Assembly: GCF_006346325.1 (NCBI RefSeq)
Contig: NZ_VDYR01000001.1
Location: 2,386,519 to 2,450,518 of the forward strand
Reading direction: 5' to 3'
Origin: Sphingomonas japonica
GTDB lineage: Bacteria; Pseudomonadota; Alphaproteobacteria; Sphingomonadales; Sphingomonadaceae
DNA: 64,000 nt
Part shown: positions 17,223 through 26,645 of the stretch, piece after piece
How positions within the stretch are numbered: position 1 is the first letter of the stretch
How the letters are laid out: each line of letters starts with the position of its first letter
Translations under genes and position numbers: made by a program
The notes under the pieces: generated by a model
Databases searched by the model: none
Told to the model about the DNA's origin: nothing
What the model saw: the letters and a program-made list of their open reading frames with translations, nothing else

Positions 17223-17654
17223 ATGAACCGCCGCTGGAACCCTGTCCTGCTGGGCACGCTGGCACTGGCGCTCGCCGCGTGCGGCGGCCGTGATCGGCCG
17301 CAGGCCGACCTCGCCGCAAGCCAGATCACGACGATCGGCGTCAATTCCTATCTGTGGCGCGCGTCGCTCGATACGTTGAGCTTCATGCCGTTGCTCCAGA
17401 CCGACTCGAACGGCGGCGTGATCGTCACTGACTGGTACACCAATCCGACCACCCCGACCGAGCGGATGAAGGTTACGGTGACGATCCTCGACACCGACCT
17501 GCGCGCCGATGCGCTGCGCGTGGCGGCGCTGCGCGAGGTCAATCAGGGCGGGCAGTGGGTGGCCGCTCCGGTCCAGGCGGCGACGGTGCAGAAGCTGGAA
17601 GGGATCATCCTGACCCGGGCTCGCGACCTGCGCCGCACCGCGCTCGCCGGTTAA
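17223..17654 (+). CDS. DUF3576 family lipoprotein
   Basis: A 143-residue protein with a lipobox (ALAACGG) ending its signal peptide at Cys20. The body (TIGVNSYLWRASLDTLSFMPLLQTDSNGGVIVTDWY) is DUF3576, known only from alphaproteobacteria and usually next to leuS and lptE, as here. A cell-envelope role is therefore likely but the function is unknown. GAGGAAA lies about eight bases before the ATG. The leuS gene starts 15 bases downstream. Confidence 0.88.
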   Translation: MNRRWNPVLLGTLALALAACGGRDRPQADLAASQITTIGVNSYLWRASLDTLSFMPLLQTDSNGGVIVTDWYTNPTTPTERMKVTVTILDTDLRADALRVAALREVNQGGQWVAAPVQAATVQKLEGIILTRARDLRRTALAG

Positions 17655-17669
17655 AGGAACCACGCGATC

Positions 17670-20165
17670 ATGGCGTCGCGGTTCAACGCGTTGAAAGCGG
17701 ATGCGGCGTGGCAGGCGGTCTGGGAGGAACGCCGGACCTTCGCGGCCGACGACGCGTCGCCCAAGCCCAAAAGCTATGTGCTCGAGATGTTTCCCTATCC
17801 GTCGGGAAAGATCCACATGGGGCATGTCCGCAATTACACGATGGGCGACGTGTTGGCGCGGTTCCGCCGGATGCAGGGCATGGAAGTGCTGCACCCGATG
17901 GGCTGGGACGCGTTCGGCATGCCGGCCGAGAATGCGGCGATGGAGCGCGGCGTCCATCCCGGCGGCTGGACCTATGACAATATCGCGGTGATGCGCGCGC
18001 AGCTGAAGCGACTGGGCTTCGCGCTCGACTGGAGCCGCGAACTGGCGACGTGCGATCCGGCCTATTACGGGCATGAACAGGCGCTGTTCCTCGATCTGCT
18101 CGCGGCGGGGCTGGTGTATCGCAAGGAAAGTGCGGTCAACTGGGACCCGGTCGACATGACCGTGCTTGCCAACGAACAGGTGATCGATGGCAAGGGCTGG
18201 CGATCGGGCGCGCAGGTCGAACGGCGCAAGCTGAGCCAGTGGTTCCTCAAGATCACCGACTTCGCCGACGAATTGCTGGACGGCCTTGATAGCCTCGACA
18301 AATGGCCCGACAAGGTCCGGCTGATGCAGGAGAACTGGATCGGCAAATCGGTGGGATTGCAGTTCCGGTTCGCCACGTCCGATGGCGGCGCGGTCGAAGT
18401 CTTCACCACGCGTCCCGACACGATCTTCGGCGCCAGCTTCGTCGCCGTCGCCGCCGACCATCCGATCGCGCAGGCGCTCGCTGCCGCGAACCCGGAAGTT
18501 GCGGCGTTCATCGAGCGCTGCAAACAGGGCGGCACTACCGCGGCCGAGATCGAGACGCAGGAGAAGCTGGGATTCGACACCGGCTTGACCGCTACCCACC
18601 CGTTCGACGCCGGGTGGCAGCTGCCGATCTACATCGCCAATTTCGTGCTGATGGAATATGGCACCGGCGCGGTGTTTGGGGTGCCCGCGCACGACCAGCG
18701 CGACCTGGATTTCGCGCGCAAATACGACCTGCCGGTCCGCCGCGTGGTTGGTGAAGGCGAGGCGACCGACCCGGTGTTCGAAGGCGCCGAGGCCTATACC
18801 GGCCCGGGCGCGCTGGTGAACTCGCGCTTCCTCGACGGCATGGACGTCGATACCGCCAAGCGCACCGTGATCGCGCGCGCCGAAGCCGAAGGCTGGGGCA
18901 AGGGCACGACCGTCTGGCGGCTGCGCGACTGGGGCGTGTCGCGGCAGCGTTACTGGGGCACGCCGATCCCGATCGTGCATTGCGACGCGTGCGGCGTGGT
19001 GCCAGTGCCAAAGGAGCAGCTGCCGGTGGTGCTGCCCGAAGACGTCAGCTTCGACGTCCCCGGCAACCCGCTCGATCGCCATCCGACCTGGAAGCATGTC
19101 GACTGCCCGTCGTGCGGCAAGCCGGCGCGGCGCGAGACCGACACGCTCGACACCTTCGTCGATTCGTCATGGTATTTCATCCGCTTCGCCAGCCAGCCGG
19201 ACGACCAGCCGTTCGACAAGGCGGTCGCTGAGAGCTGGCTGCCGGTCGCGCAGTATATCGGCGGGGTCGAACATGCGATCCTGCACCTGCTCTATGCGCG
19301 GTTCTGGACGCGCGCGCTGCGCCACGTCGGCAAACTGGATGTCGCGGAGCCGTTTGCCGGGCTGTTCACCCAGGGCATGGTGACGCACGAGACGTACAGG
19401 GCGGCGAGCGGTCAATGGCTCTCGCCGGACGAGGTTCGCGACGGCGTGGAGATCGCGACCGGAAAGCCAATCACGCTCGGCCGCATCGAGAAGATGTCGA
19501 AGTCGAAGAAAAACACCGTCGATCCGACCGGCATCGTCGATCAATATGGCGCCGACGCGGTGCGCTGGTTCATGCTGTCCGATTCGCCGCCCGAGCGTGA
19601 CTTGCAATGGTCGGAGAGCGGGATCGAGGGGGCGTGGCGGTTCGTACAGCGGCTGTGGCGGCTGTTCGATGGCGTCGCCGACGCACCGGGCACTGACACC
19701 GCGCTCGACCGCAAGCTGCACCAGACCATCGCCGGGGTCGCGACCGATATCGAGGCGCTGCAGTTCAACAAGGCGGTCGCTAAGCTCTATGAACTCGTCA
19801 ATGCCATCGAAAAAGCGGCACCTTCCGCCTCTCGGACGCAAGCGATCCGCACCCTTGTTCGCATCGTCGCGCCGATGGCACCGCACATTGCCGAGGAAGC
19901 CTGGGCGGCGATGGGTGGCGAGGGTCTGGTCGCCGACGCCGCGTGGCCCGATGTCGATCCGGCGTTGCTGATCGATGACGAGGTGACAATCGCGATCCAG
20001 GTCAACGGCAAGCTGCGCGACACGCTGACCATGCCCAAGGGCGCGGCCAGGGATGCGGTGGAAGCGGCGGCGCTGGCGTCGCCGAACGTGGTTCGCCTGC
20101 TCGAGGGCAAGCCGCCGCGCAAGGTGATCGTCGTCCCCGACCGCCTCGTGAACCTGGTCGCATGA
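17670..20165 (+). CDS. leuS: Leucine--tRNA ligase
   Basis: An 831-residue class I aminoacyl-tRNA synthetase. The HIGH motif appears as HMGH near residue 49 and the KMSKS loop as MSKSKK near residue 608. The CP1 editing domain lies around residues 220-400 ([18 protein letters not shown]). A CXXC pair (CDACG, CPSCG) forms the zinc-containing insertion before KMSKS. AAAGGA lies upstream of the ATG. Its stop overlaps lptE by four bases (ATGA). Confidence 0.97.
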   Translation: MASRFNALKADAAWQAVWEERRTFAADDASPKPKSYVLEMFPYPSGKIHMGHVRNYTMGDVLARFRRMQGMEVLHPMGWDAFGMPAENAAMERGVHPGGWTYDNIAVMRAQLKRLGFALDWSRELATCDPAYYGHEQALFLDLLAAGLVYRKESAVNWDPVDMTVLANEQVIDGKGWRSGAQVERRKLSQWFLKITDFADELLDGLDSLDKWPDKVRLMQENWIGKSVGLQFRFATSDGGAVEVFTTRPDTIFGASFVAVAADHPIAQALAAANPEVAAFIERCKQGGTTAAEIETQEKLGFDTGLTATHPFDAGWQLPIYIANFVLMEYGTGAVFGVPAHDQRDLDFARKYDLPVRRVVGEGEATDPVFEGAEAYTGPGALVNSRFLDGMDVDTAKRTVIARAEAEGWGKGTTVWRLRDWGVSRQRYWGTPIPIVHCDACGVVPVPKEQLPVVLPEDVSFDVPGNPLDRHPTWKHVDCPSCGKPARRETDTLDTFVDSSWYFIRFASQPDDQPFDKAVAESWLPVAQYIGGVEHAILHLLYARFWTRALRHVGKLDVAEPFAGLFTQGMVTHETYRAASGQWLSPDEVRDGVEIATGKPITLGRIEKMSKSKKNTVDPTGIVDQYGADAVRWFMLSDSPPERDLQWSESGIEGAWRFVQRLWRLFDGVADAPGTDTALDRKLHQTIAGVATDIEALQFNKAVAKLYELVNAIEKAAPSASRTQAIRTLVRIVAPMAPHIAEEAWAAMGGEGLVADAAWPDVDPALLIDDEVTIAIQVNGKLRDTLTMPKGAARDAVEAAALASPNVVRLLEGKPPRKVIVVPDRLVNLVA

Positions 20166-20665
20166 TCCGCATCGCCGCCGCGCTGATGCTTGTCGCCGCG
20201 CTGGCGGGCTGCGGGCTGCGGCCGCTCTATGGCGGCGCTGAGGGCGGCGCGGTGCGATCGGCGCTCGCCGCGGTCGAGGTCGCGCCGATCGAGGGGCAGG
20301 CGGGCTGGCTGATCGCGAACGCGCTGCGCGATCGGCTGGCGGGGCCGGGCGCTGCCACGCCGGCCTATCGCCTTGAAGTCGTCCTCGACGATTCGCTGAT
20401 CGGGCTGGGCGTGCGCCGCGATGACACGATCACGCGCGAACGGCGGACCCTGCGGGCCCGCTACCAGCTGATCGATCTGGCCACCGGGCTGACCTTGCTC
20501 GACCAGACCGCCGGGTCGGACGCCGGGATCGACGTGGTCGGTTCCGAATATGCCACGATCGCGGCGGAGCAGGCGGCGCTCGAGCGGCTGTCGGTGATCG
20601 TCGCCGACCAGATCGTCACCCGCGTCGCACTCTACACCCGGCGTACCGACCCGGCCGCGCGATGA
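20162..20665 (+). CDS. lptE: LPS assembly lipoprotein LptE
   Basis: A 167-residue lipoprotein. The lipobox is LAGC (Cys at residue 17), followed by GLRPLYGG, the usual start of alphaproteobacterial LptE. It plugs the LptD barrel and helps deliver lipopolysaccharide to the outer leaflet. The gene overlaps leuS upstream and holA downstream by four bases each, giving a coupled leuS-lptE-holA operon. Confidence 0.9.
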   Translation: MIRIAAALMLVAALAGCGLRPLYGGAEGGAVRSALAAVEVAPIEGQAGWLIANALRDRLAGPGAATPAYRLEVVLDDSLIGLGVRRDDTITRERRTLRARYQLIDLATGLTLLDQTAGSDAGIDVVGSEYATIAAEQAALERLSVIVADQIVTRVALYTRRTDPAAR

Positions 20666-21675
20666 AGGTTAAGCCCGATGCGGTTCGCCAGGCGATCGAC
20701 CGCGGGGCGGGCGATCTCCGGCTGATCCTGCTGCACGGTCCCGACGAATCGGCGGCGCAGGAGCTTGCCGCGCAACTCGGGCGCAGGCTCGGGCCGGACG
20801 CCGAGCGGGTCGATCTCGACGCCGCAGCGCTCAAGGCCAATCCCGGCCGTCTCGCCGACGAGGCCGCGTCCTTGTCGCTGTTCGGCGACAAGCGCTGGAT
20901 CCGCGCGACGATCGGCGAAGAGAGCCACGAGGCGGTGAACTTGCTGATCGCATCGCAAAGCGCCGTCAATCCGGTCGTGGCGATCGCCTGCGGGGTCAAG
21001 AGCAGCGGCAAGCTGGTCAAACTGGCGGAAGCGACGCGCGGCGTGCTGTCGTGCGCCTGCTATGTCCCGGAGGGCGCCGATGCCGCCCGGATCGCGGCAC
21101 AGGTCGCGCGCGATCACGGCGTCCGGCTCGCGCCGGGCGCGGCGGCGCGCCTCGCCGAAGCGGTCGGGAGCGATCGCGCTTTGCTCGCCAGGGAAGTCGA
21201 GAAGATCGCGCTCTACCTCGACGCCGCGCCCGACCGGCCGGCCGACGCCGACGATGCGGTGCTCGATGCGATCGGCGCCGTCCGCGACGAGGACACATTG
21301 TTTGCCGCGATCGCTGCGATCGTCGAGGGCGATCCGGTCGCGACCGGCGCCGAAGTCCGCGCGATGGGAGGCGATACTTCACCGATCCCGCTGCTGCGCC
21401 AGCTCGGCAAGCGGCTGGTCGCGCTGGCGGAGATGCGCAGCGAGATCGATCGCGGCGAAGGGGTCGATCGCGTCATCGACGCGCGGCGCGTGCATTTTCG
21501 CGAGAAGCCGGCGACCGTCCGCGCGCTCAGGCGCTGGTCGTCGGCGCATCTCGCGCGCGGCGTCGATCGCGTCCGCGCTGCCGAACTGGCAGCGGTGGCG
21601 AGGGACAATGCCGGGTCGGTGCTGGCCTGGGACGAGGCGCTCGCAATCGCGCGCGCGGCGCAGCGTTGGGGGTAG
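20662..21675 (+). CDS. holA: DNA polymerase III subunit delta
   Basis: A 337-residue clamp-loader subunit that opens the beta sliding clamp. The N-terminal region contains LILLHGPDESAAQELAAQL, a degenerate P-loop region typical of delta, and SLSLFGDKRWI as the clamp-binding element; the rest is the helical collar domain. Family and position after lptE agree with alphaproteobacterial genomes. Confidence 0.92.
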   Translation: MKVKPDAVRQAIDRGAGDLRLILLHGPDESAAQELAAQLGRRLGPDAERVDLDAAALKANPGRLADEAASLSLFGDKRWIRATIGEESHEAVNLLIASQSAVNPVVAIACGVKSSGKLVKLAEATRGVLSCACYVPEGADAARIAAQVARDHGVRLAPGAAARLAEAVGSDRALLAREVEKIALYLDAAPDRPADADDAVLDAIGAVRDEDTLFAAIAAIVEGDPVATGAEVRAMGGDTSPIPLLRQLGKRLVALAEMRSEIDRGEGVDRVIDARRVHFREKPATVRALRRWSSAHLARGVDRVRAAELAAVARDNAGSVLAWDEALAIARAAQRWG

Positions 21676-21698
21676 GGACGTTCCGGGCAGGGCTAGGG

Positions 21699-21878
21699 CT
21701 AGACCCGCCGCGCTTCCTCGATCAGCAGCACCGGTACGCCGTCGCGGATCGGATAGGCGAGCCCTGCCTCGTCCGACACCAGTTCCGAACCGTCCTCGCT
21801 GAGCCGCAGCCTGGTGCGCGTCGCCGGGCACACCAGGATCGACAGCAGCCACTCGTCGAGCATCGCCGCCGCGGTCAT
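21699..21878 (-). CDS. Trm112 family protein (UPF0434)
   Basis: A 59-residue zinc-ribbon-like protein (LLSILVCPATRTRL, LAYPIRDGVPVLL), matching the short YcaR/Trm112 family. Only one of the usual cysteines is present, so zinc binding is doubtful. Relatives in other domains activate methyltransferases; the bacterial role is unknown. The ATG at 21878 overlaps the stop of the upstream Lon-N gene by four bases. Confidence 0.85.
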   Translation of the reverse strand: MTAAAMLDEWLLSILVCPATRTRLRLSEDGSELVSDEAGLAYPIRDGVPVLLIEEARRV

Positions 21879-22480
21879 TGCAGCGTCCCGACATCGTCGC
21901 CGTGGCGACCGAAGAACTGCATCAGCTGGACGATCATGTCGGCGCGCGGCGAAAGGCCGTCGGATTCGAGCAGCGCCTGCTTTGCGGCGACGTCGAATGG
22001 CGCGATCTGGGCGATGCCGTTGACCAGCGATTCGTCGTCGAGCCGCGACACCGCTTCCCAATCGACCGCATAGCCCTGCGCATCGGCGAACCGGCGTGAT
22101 TCCATCTCGATCGACGCACGCTCGCCCAGCGACAGCGTCTCGGGCTCGCCGACCGCTTCGATCTCGGCCTCCACCTGGCGGAACGCGGTGGCGACGTCGA
22201 GCTCGCGCACGATGCGAAACCGCGCGATACCCTCGAGCACGAGATCGTAGCGCCCGTCCTCCATCGCCTCGACATCGACGATGCGGCCGACGCAGCCGAT
22301 CTCGAACAGCGGCGGCGGATCGCCCGCGCCGCGCGGCTGGACCATGCCAATCCGGCGGTCGCGGGCGAGGGCGTCGCTGACCATCGCGCGATACCGCGGC
22401 TCGAAGATGTGCAGCGGCAGGTGCATGCGCGGGAACAGCAGCGCTCCCCCCAGCGGAAACACCGACAGCCGCTGCGTCAT
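21875..22480 (-). CDS. LON peptidase substrate-binding domain protein
   Basis: A 201-residue protein carrying only the N-terminal Lon domain: LSVFPLGGALLFPRMHLPLHIFEPRYRAM, then GCVGRIVDVE. There is no ATPase or protease domain, so it is not a protease itself. Start at 22480 coincides with overlap of the upstream thioredoxin gene (ATGA). The three-gene operon trx, lon-N, Trm112 is found widely in alphaproteobacteria. Confidence 0.88.
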   Translation of the reverse strand: MTQRLSVFPLGGALLFPRMHLPLHIFEPRYRAMVSDALARDRRIGMVQPRGAGDPPPLFEIGCVGRIVDVEAMEDGRYDLVLEGIARFRIVRELDVATAFRQVEAEIEAVGEPETLSLGERASIEMESRRFADAQGYAVDWEAVSRLDDESLVNGIAQIAPFDVAAKQALLESDGLSPRADMIVQLMQFFGRHGDDVGTLQ

Positions 22481-23406
22481 CCGAACAACACCGCCGACAG
22501 CTTGCGGCGTTGTGCCGAAACCCACGGATCCTCCAGCCCGACCACGTCGAACAGCTGGAGCAGTCGCTGCCGCGCCGCTGCGTCGTTCCAGTCGCGATCC
22601 TCGGCGATCATCGCCAGCAAGGTCGTGGCGGCGGCATCGCGCTCGCCAGCCGCCATCTGGCCGCCGGCGAGCGCAAGCCGTGCATCCATGTCGCCGGGGT
22701 TGGCAGCGACCGCCGCTTCGAGCGGCGCCAGGTCGCCGACCGGGGCGGCGTTTTTCGCCAGCGCGAGCGCCGAGCGCGCGCGATCGATCTCGAGACCCTT
22801 GCCGGCATCGCCATCGGCGTCGAGATGCGCGATGGCCATCTCCGCCTCGTCGACGCGGCCGGCGGCGATCAGCGCGCGGATCAGGCCCCCCTGCGCGCCG
22901 GGATGATCGGGCGCCATCTGGACGATCTGTCCGAAGATGCCGATCGCGCGCTCGCCATCGCCGCTCGCCAGCACCTCTTCGCCCATCGCCAGCAGCGGCT
23001 CGATCTCGGCTTCCTTATCCGCCGCGGGACTTTCGATCGGCAGTTGCGCCAACGCCTGGTCGAGCATCGCCTTGAGCTGCGATTCGGTGCGTGCCTGGGT
23101 GAGGTCGGCGACGAGCTGGCCCTGGAACATGGCGTACACCGTCGGGATCGAGCGGACCTGGAACTGAGCGGCGATGAACTTGTCGGCATCGACGTCGATC
23201 TTGGCGAGCACCACGCCCTTGTCGGCATAGTCGGCGGCGACCTTCTCGATCACAGGGCTCAGCGCCTTGCACGGCCCGCACCATTCCGCCCAGAAATCGA
23301 TGATCACCAGCTTGGTCATCGACGGTTCGACGACGTCGCGGCGAAAGGTTTCGATGGCTTGCTTGTCGGCGGCGGACATACCCAGCGTGGCCAAGAGCGG
23401 CTCCAT
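22477..23406 (-). CDS. Thioredoxin-TPR co-chaperone (CnoX/YbbN type)
   Basis: A 309-residue protein. The thioredoxin domain (about residues 20-125) contains WAEWCGPCK, so both active-site cysteines are present; the C-terminal part consists of TPR-like helices (EVLASGDGERAIGIFGQIVQMAP). E. coli CnoX is a chaperone-linked thioredoxin that guards proteins from over-oxidation and hands them to GroEL. First gene of the trx, lon-N, Trm112 operon. Confidence 0.9.
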   Translation of the reverse strand: MEPLLATLGMSAADKQAIETFRRDVVEPSMTKLVIIDFWAEWCGPCKALSPVIEKVAADYADKGVVLAKIDVDADKFIAAQFQVRSIPTVYAMFQGQLVADLTQARTESQLKAMLDQALAQLPIESPAADKEAEIEPLLAMGEEVLASGDGERAIGIFGQIVQMAPDHPGAQGGLIRALIAAGRVDEAEMAIAHLDADGDAGKGLEIDRARSALALAKNAAPVGDLAPLEAAVAANPGDMDARLALAGGQMAAGERDAAATTLLAMIAEDRDWNDAAARQRLLQLFDVVGLEDPWVSAQRRKLSAVLFG

Positions 23407-23556
23407 TGATAAGGATGAAGGTTCGGCTCCTATGTGGGCGCTTGCGTGCGCGAGGCCAACCTTTTTCCCGGCCGCGCCATGGGGGCTTGCGGCGCCCCGA
23501 TGCCGATGCTAGTGGCCTGCGCCTTGATCGAGCCCCTTGCGGCCCGATCCGCTCGA

Positions 23557-23631
23557 GCGGGCGTAGCTCAGGGGTAGAGCACAACCTTGCCAAGGTTGGG
23601 GTCGAGGGTTCGAATCCCTTCGCCCGCTCCA
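23557..23631 (+). tRNA. tRNA-Gly (anticodon GCC)
   Basis: A 75-nt cloverleaf with the CCA encoded. The acceptor arms GCGGGCG and CGCCCGC pair fully, the anticodon stem CAACC/GGTTG holds the loop TTGCCAA with anticodon GCC at 23589-23591, and the T loop is TTCGAAT. It reads GGC and GGU codons. Confidence 0.97.
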
Positions 23632-23635
23632 GATT

Positions 23636-24511
23636 TCACGATCGTGACGATTGCGTGCGAAAGGTCGCGAGCGCGGCCTGGCGGCCGGGTTCGTAGCGGT
23701 CGTGGACGATCGCGGCATAGCGATCGACGCTGTCGAGGCTGGCACGCAGGCTCGCCTCCAACCCCGGCAGCATCGCTTCGGCAGCATCGTCGTCTCCGAC
23801 CGCCTCGAGCATCCTCGCGACATAGCCTTGTGCGACGTCGAGCGGCGCCATGCGGGCATTGCGGGCACTCGTGCCGGGCAGCGCGGTGACCGCTTCGGAC
23901 GCGCCGATCGCTGCCAGCATCCGCCAGCCCGGATAAGGATCGCCGTCGTCGAAATCATGGGCGATCACGGGAAATCGCGTCGCGGCGGCAAAGCGCGTCA
24001 GGTGCCGTTCCGCATCAAAGCAATAGTGCCAATAGGGAGTGCCCAGCGCCCCAGCCATCGGATCGGCGATGTGCAGCGCGCCGGTGCGCATCACGGCGTA
24101 GAACATCGCCGTGGCGTCGGCATAGACATGATGCTGGAGCTGCGCGAACAGGCTGGCGAAGCAGGCGCCGGGATCGCGCAGCACCGCATGCCACTCGATC
24201 GAGGCACCCGCGCGCGCCGCCGCCGTCTCGATCGCGTCGATCGGCGCGCGGTGGAAGATCGCCGCTTCGAGATCCTCGGACGACAGCACCAGCGTGTCGC
24301 ACCGCGCCGCGCGCGCCTCCTCGAACATCGTGTCGAGCGGCCCGGACCGGCCGACAAGCAGCTGCCATGCAGCATCGTGGTGGGCCGGATACCCCGGCTG
24401 CCGCTGATAATAGACGCCGTGCTGCGCCAGCGCTTCGGCATTGTCGTTGAACAGATGCTGCAGCCAGGTCGATGCTGTCTTGTGCAGGCCGATATGGACG
24501 ATCAGGCGCAT
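23636..24511 (-). CDS. Sulfotransferase-like protein
   Basis: A 291-residue protein starting MRLIVHIGLHKTASTWLQHLF, a 5'-phosphosulfate-binding loop (HIGLHKTASTWLQ) typical of PAPS-dependent sulfotransferases. Other conserved blocks are less clear (LSSEDLEAA, VLRDPGACFASLFAQLQ). The acceptor substrate is unknown; bacterial relatives modify surface glycans or lipids. It ends five bases after tRNA-Gly on the opposite strand; a 12-bp palindrome spans its stop codon. Confidence 0.7.
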   Translation of the reverse strand: MRLIVHIGLHKTASTWLQHLFNDNAEALAQHGVYYQRQPGYPAHHDAAWQLLVGRSGPLDTMFEEARAARCDTLVLSSEDLEAAIFHRAPIDAIETAAARAGASIEWHAVLRDPGACFASLFAQLQHHVYADATAMFYAVMRTGALHIADPMAGALGTPYWHYCFDAERHLTRFAAATRFPVIAHDFDDGDPYPGWRMLAAIGASEAVTALPGTSARNARMAPLDVAQGYVARMLEAVGDDDAAEAMLPGLEASLRASLDSVDRYAAIVHDRYEPGRQAALATFRTQSSRS

Positions 24512-24646
24512 GGCGGTGGTCTCCCTACCCGGCGGCTAGTACGTCATGGTTACGGCGGAGCAAATGCGCCGGATTGTCCACAGGCTTGCCCACAGCTGCA
24601 ATACCATGCGGCTGGTCGTCGGCGCCCCGTTGCGGCAGACAGCGCC

Positions 24647-25225
24647 ATGGCCAAGCTCTATTTCTATTATGCGTCGATGAACGCCGGCAAGTCGACGACC
24701 CTGCTCCAGGCAGACTTCAACTATCGCGAGCGCGGACTGCACACGATGCTGTTCACCGCCGCGATCGACGATCGCATGGGTCAGCGGCGGATCGGTTCGC
24801 GCATCGGGCTCGAAGCCGCGGCGCTGCCGTTCGAGCCAGGCACCGACCTGTTCGCGTGCGTGGCGGGCGAGCATGCGCGCAGCCCGGTCGGGTGCGTACT
24901 GGTCGACGAGGCGCAGTTCCTGACCGCCGCGCAGGTCGCGGCGCTGGCGCGAGTCGCCGACGAGGCGAACGTGCCGGTGCTCGCCTATGGCCTGCGCACC
25001 GATTTCCAGGGCGAGCTGTTCGAAGGGTCGGCGCGGCTGCTGGCGATTGCCGATTCGCTGGTCGAGCTCAAGTCGATCTGCCAGTGCGGGCGCAAGGCGA
25101 CGATGAACCTGCGCATCGACGCGAATGGCGATCCGGTGCGATCGGGCGCGCAGACGGAGATCGGCGGCAACGATCGCTATGTGGCGATGTGCCGGCGGCA
25201 TTTCGTCGCGGCGATGGGAACGTAA
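24647..25225 (+). CDS. tdk: Thymidine kinase
   Basis: A 192-residue class II thymidine kinase. The P-loop SMNAGKST is at residues 10-17, the Walker B-like VLVDEAQF near residue 86, and cysteines in ICQCG and MCRRH belong to the small zinc lobe. It phosphorylates thymidine in pyrimidine salvage. The ATG at 24647 gives the normal length. Its stop overlaps the truB start by one base (TAATG). Confidence 0.92.
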   Translation: MAKLYFYYASMNAGKSTTLLQADFNYRERGLHTMLFTAAIDDRMGQRRIGSRIGLEAAALPFEPGTDLFACVAGEHARSPVGCVLVDEAQFLTAAQVAALARVADEANVPVLAYGLRTDFQGELFEGSARLLAIADSLVELKSICQCGRKATMNLRIDANGDPVRSGAQTEIGGNDRYVAMCRRHFVAAMGT

Positions 25226-26115
25226 TGCACGGCTGGATCATCCTCGACAAACCGCTCGGGCTCGGCTCCACGCAGGGGGTAAGCGCGGTCAAGCGCGCGT
25301 TGCGTCAGGGCGGCTATCCCAAGGTGAAGGTCGGGCACGGCGGGACACTCGATCCGCTGGCGACCGGCGTGCTGCCGATCGCATTGGGCGAGGCGACCAA
25401 GCTCGCCGGGCGGATGCTCGACGCGAGCAAGGTGTATGAGTTTACGATCGGGTTCGGGACGCAGACCGACACGCTCGACGCCGAGGGGACCGCGATCGCG
25501 ACGAGCGACGTGCGGCCGACCTTGGCGGACGTCGAAGCGGTACTGCCGCGCTTCACCGGACCGATCGAGCAGATGCCGCCGGCCTATTCCGCGCTCAAGG
25601 TCGATGGCGAGCGGGCCTATGATCTGGCGCGGGCCGGGGCGGAGGTGGTGCTGGCGACCCGCGCGGTGACGGTGTTTTCGCTGGTGCATAGCTCCGGCGC
25701 GGAGGAGCAAGTCGACAAGGTCACCCTCACCGCCCATGTCTCCAAGGGCACCTATATCCGCAGCCTGGCGCGCGACATCGCGCTTGCGCTCGGCACGGTC
25801 GGGTCGGTGACGATGCTCCGCCGCACCCGAGCCGGGCCGTTCGGGCTCGACCACGCGATTTCGCTGGACAAACTGAACCAATCCGCTACTGCCCGCGCGC
25901 TTGAAGACATCCTCCTGCCGTTGAGGGCGGGGCTGGACGACATCCCGGCTCTATCCCTCTCCCCCGATCAGGCAGGGCTGCTCCGCCAGGGGCGGGTGTT
26001 GATCGGGATCGCTGCCGACGATGGCCGATATTTCGCGATTGCGGACGATGTCCCGGTCGCGCTGGTAGAGGTTTCGGGCCGTCAGGTCCGTGTCGTCCGT
26101 GGCTTCAACCTCTAA
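25225..26115 (+). CDS. truB: tRNA pseudouridine(55) synthase TruB
   Basis: A 296-residue enzyme making pseudouridine-55 in the T loop of tRNA. The catalytic aspartate is in [13 protein letters not shown] near residue 44; the start [11 protein letters not shown] and the motif [20 protein letters not shown] are conserved family blocks. A C-terminal PUA-like domain is present. The gene begins with the ATG that overlaps the tdk stop and leads into rpsO 14 bases downstream. Confidence 0.95.
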   Translation: MHGWIILDKPLGLGSTQGVSAVKRALRQGGYPKVKVGHGGTLDPLATGVLPIALGEATKLAGRMLDASKVYEFTIGFGTQTDTLDAEGTAIATSDVRPTLADVEAVLPRFTGPIEQMPPAYSALKVDGERAYDLARAGAEVVLATRAVTVFSLVHSSGAEEQVDKVTLTAHVSKGTYIRSLARDIALALGTVGSVTMLRRTRAGPFGLDHAISLDKLNQSATARALEDILLPLRAGLDDIPALSLSPDQAGLLRQGRVLIGIAADDGRYFAIADDVPVALVEVSGRQVRVVRGFNL

Positions 26116-26129
26116 TCGAAAGGACCACG

Positions 26130-26399
26130 ATGTCGATCACTCCGGAGCGCAAGGAAGCGCTCATCACCGAACATGCCCGCCAGTCGGGCGACACCGGCAG
26201 CCCCGAGGTCCAGGTCGCGATACTGACCGACCGGATCGTCACGCTGACCGAACATTTCAAGACGCATGCCAAGGACAATCATTCGCGCCGCGGGCTGCTG
26301 ATGATGGTCAACAAGCGGCGCTCGCTGCTCGACTATCTCAAGAAGAAGGACGCCGAGCGGTATTCGGCGCTGATCGCGAAGCTGGGTCTTCGCAAGTGA
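26130..26399 (+). CDS. rpsO: 30S ribosomal protein S15
   Basis: An 89-residue protein with the classical sequence [22 protein letters not shown] and [19 protein letters not shown]. It binds the central domain of 16S rRNA. AAAGGA precedes the ATG. A perfect terminator follows and pnp lies downstream, the standard rpsO-pnp order. Confidence 0.98.
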   Translation: MSITPERKEALITEHARQSGDTGSPEVQVAILTDRIVTLTEHFKTHAKDNHSRRGLLMMVNKRRSLLDYLKKKDAERYSALIAKLGLRK

Positions 26400-26401
26400 A
26401 A

Positions 26402-26425
26402 ATGGCGCCCTCGGGCGCCATTTTT
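26402..26425 (+). terminator. Intrinsic terminator after rpsO
   Basis: ATGGCGCC and GGCGCCAT arms around a 4-base loop, followed by TTTT. It partly separates rpsO from the pnp transcript. Confidence 0.88.
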
Positions 26426-26507
26426 ATACCGGTGCAGGCCGGGATCCAGCAAGTTCAGGCGCGATAGCGCTCTTCCAGCCGCTGGAGCTGGGCCCCGGCC
26501 TTCGGGT

Positions 26508-26630
26508 CCCATCAAAATAGCATTTTGATGGGTGCCCTGCCGCCGGGGTACGACGGGGAAAGGCAATTCGGCCCGACCTCACGAGCCAAGAACGGCTCGC
26601 ACACGGGCCCCAGCCACATCGGGTGGCTGG
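26508..26630 (+). promoter_or_regulatory. Structured pnp leader with three hairpins
   Basis: The 220-bp gap between rpsO and pnp contains three perfect hairpins. H1 at 26508-26532 has 11-bp arms around a 3-base loop, with extra GGG/CCC pairing outside. H2 at 26582-26599 has 6-bp arms (CGAGCC/GGCTCG). H3 at 26610-26630 has 8-bp arms around a 5-base loop and ends a few bases before the AAAGGA ribosome site. In E. coli, PNPase represses itself through an RNase III-cut leader hairpin; a similar control here is an inference. Confidence 0.6.
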
Positions 26631-26645
26631 TGTAAAGGAAACCAA

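Noticed and set aside
17655..17690. GGAAC...GGTT pattern resembling an EcfG general-stress promoter before leuS
   Set aside because: The downstream element falls inside the leuS coding sequence, so it cannot drive leuS; spacing match is likely chance.
17124..19097. 657-codon open frame antisense to leuS
   Set aside because: It mirrors leuS codon structure in high-GC DNA; the product is rich in Arg, His and Asp with no family features.
23636..23647. 12-bp palindrome TCACGATCGTGA after tRNA-Gly taken as tRNA terminator
   Set aside because: It has no T-run and lies at the stop codon of the sulfotransferase gene; coding sequence explains it.
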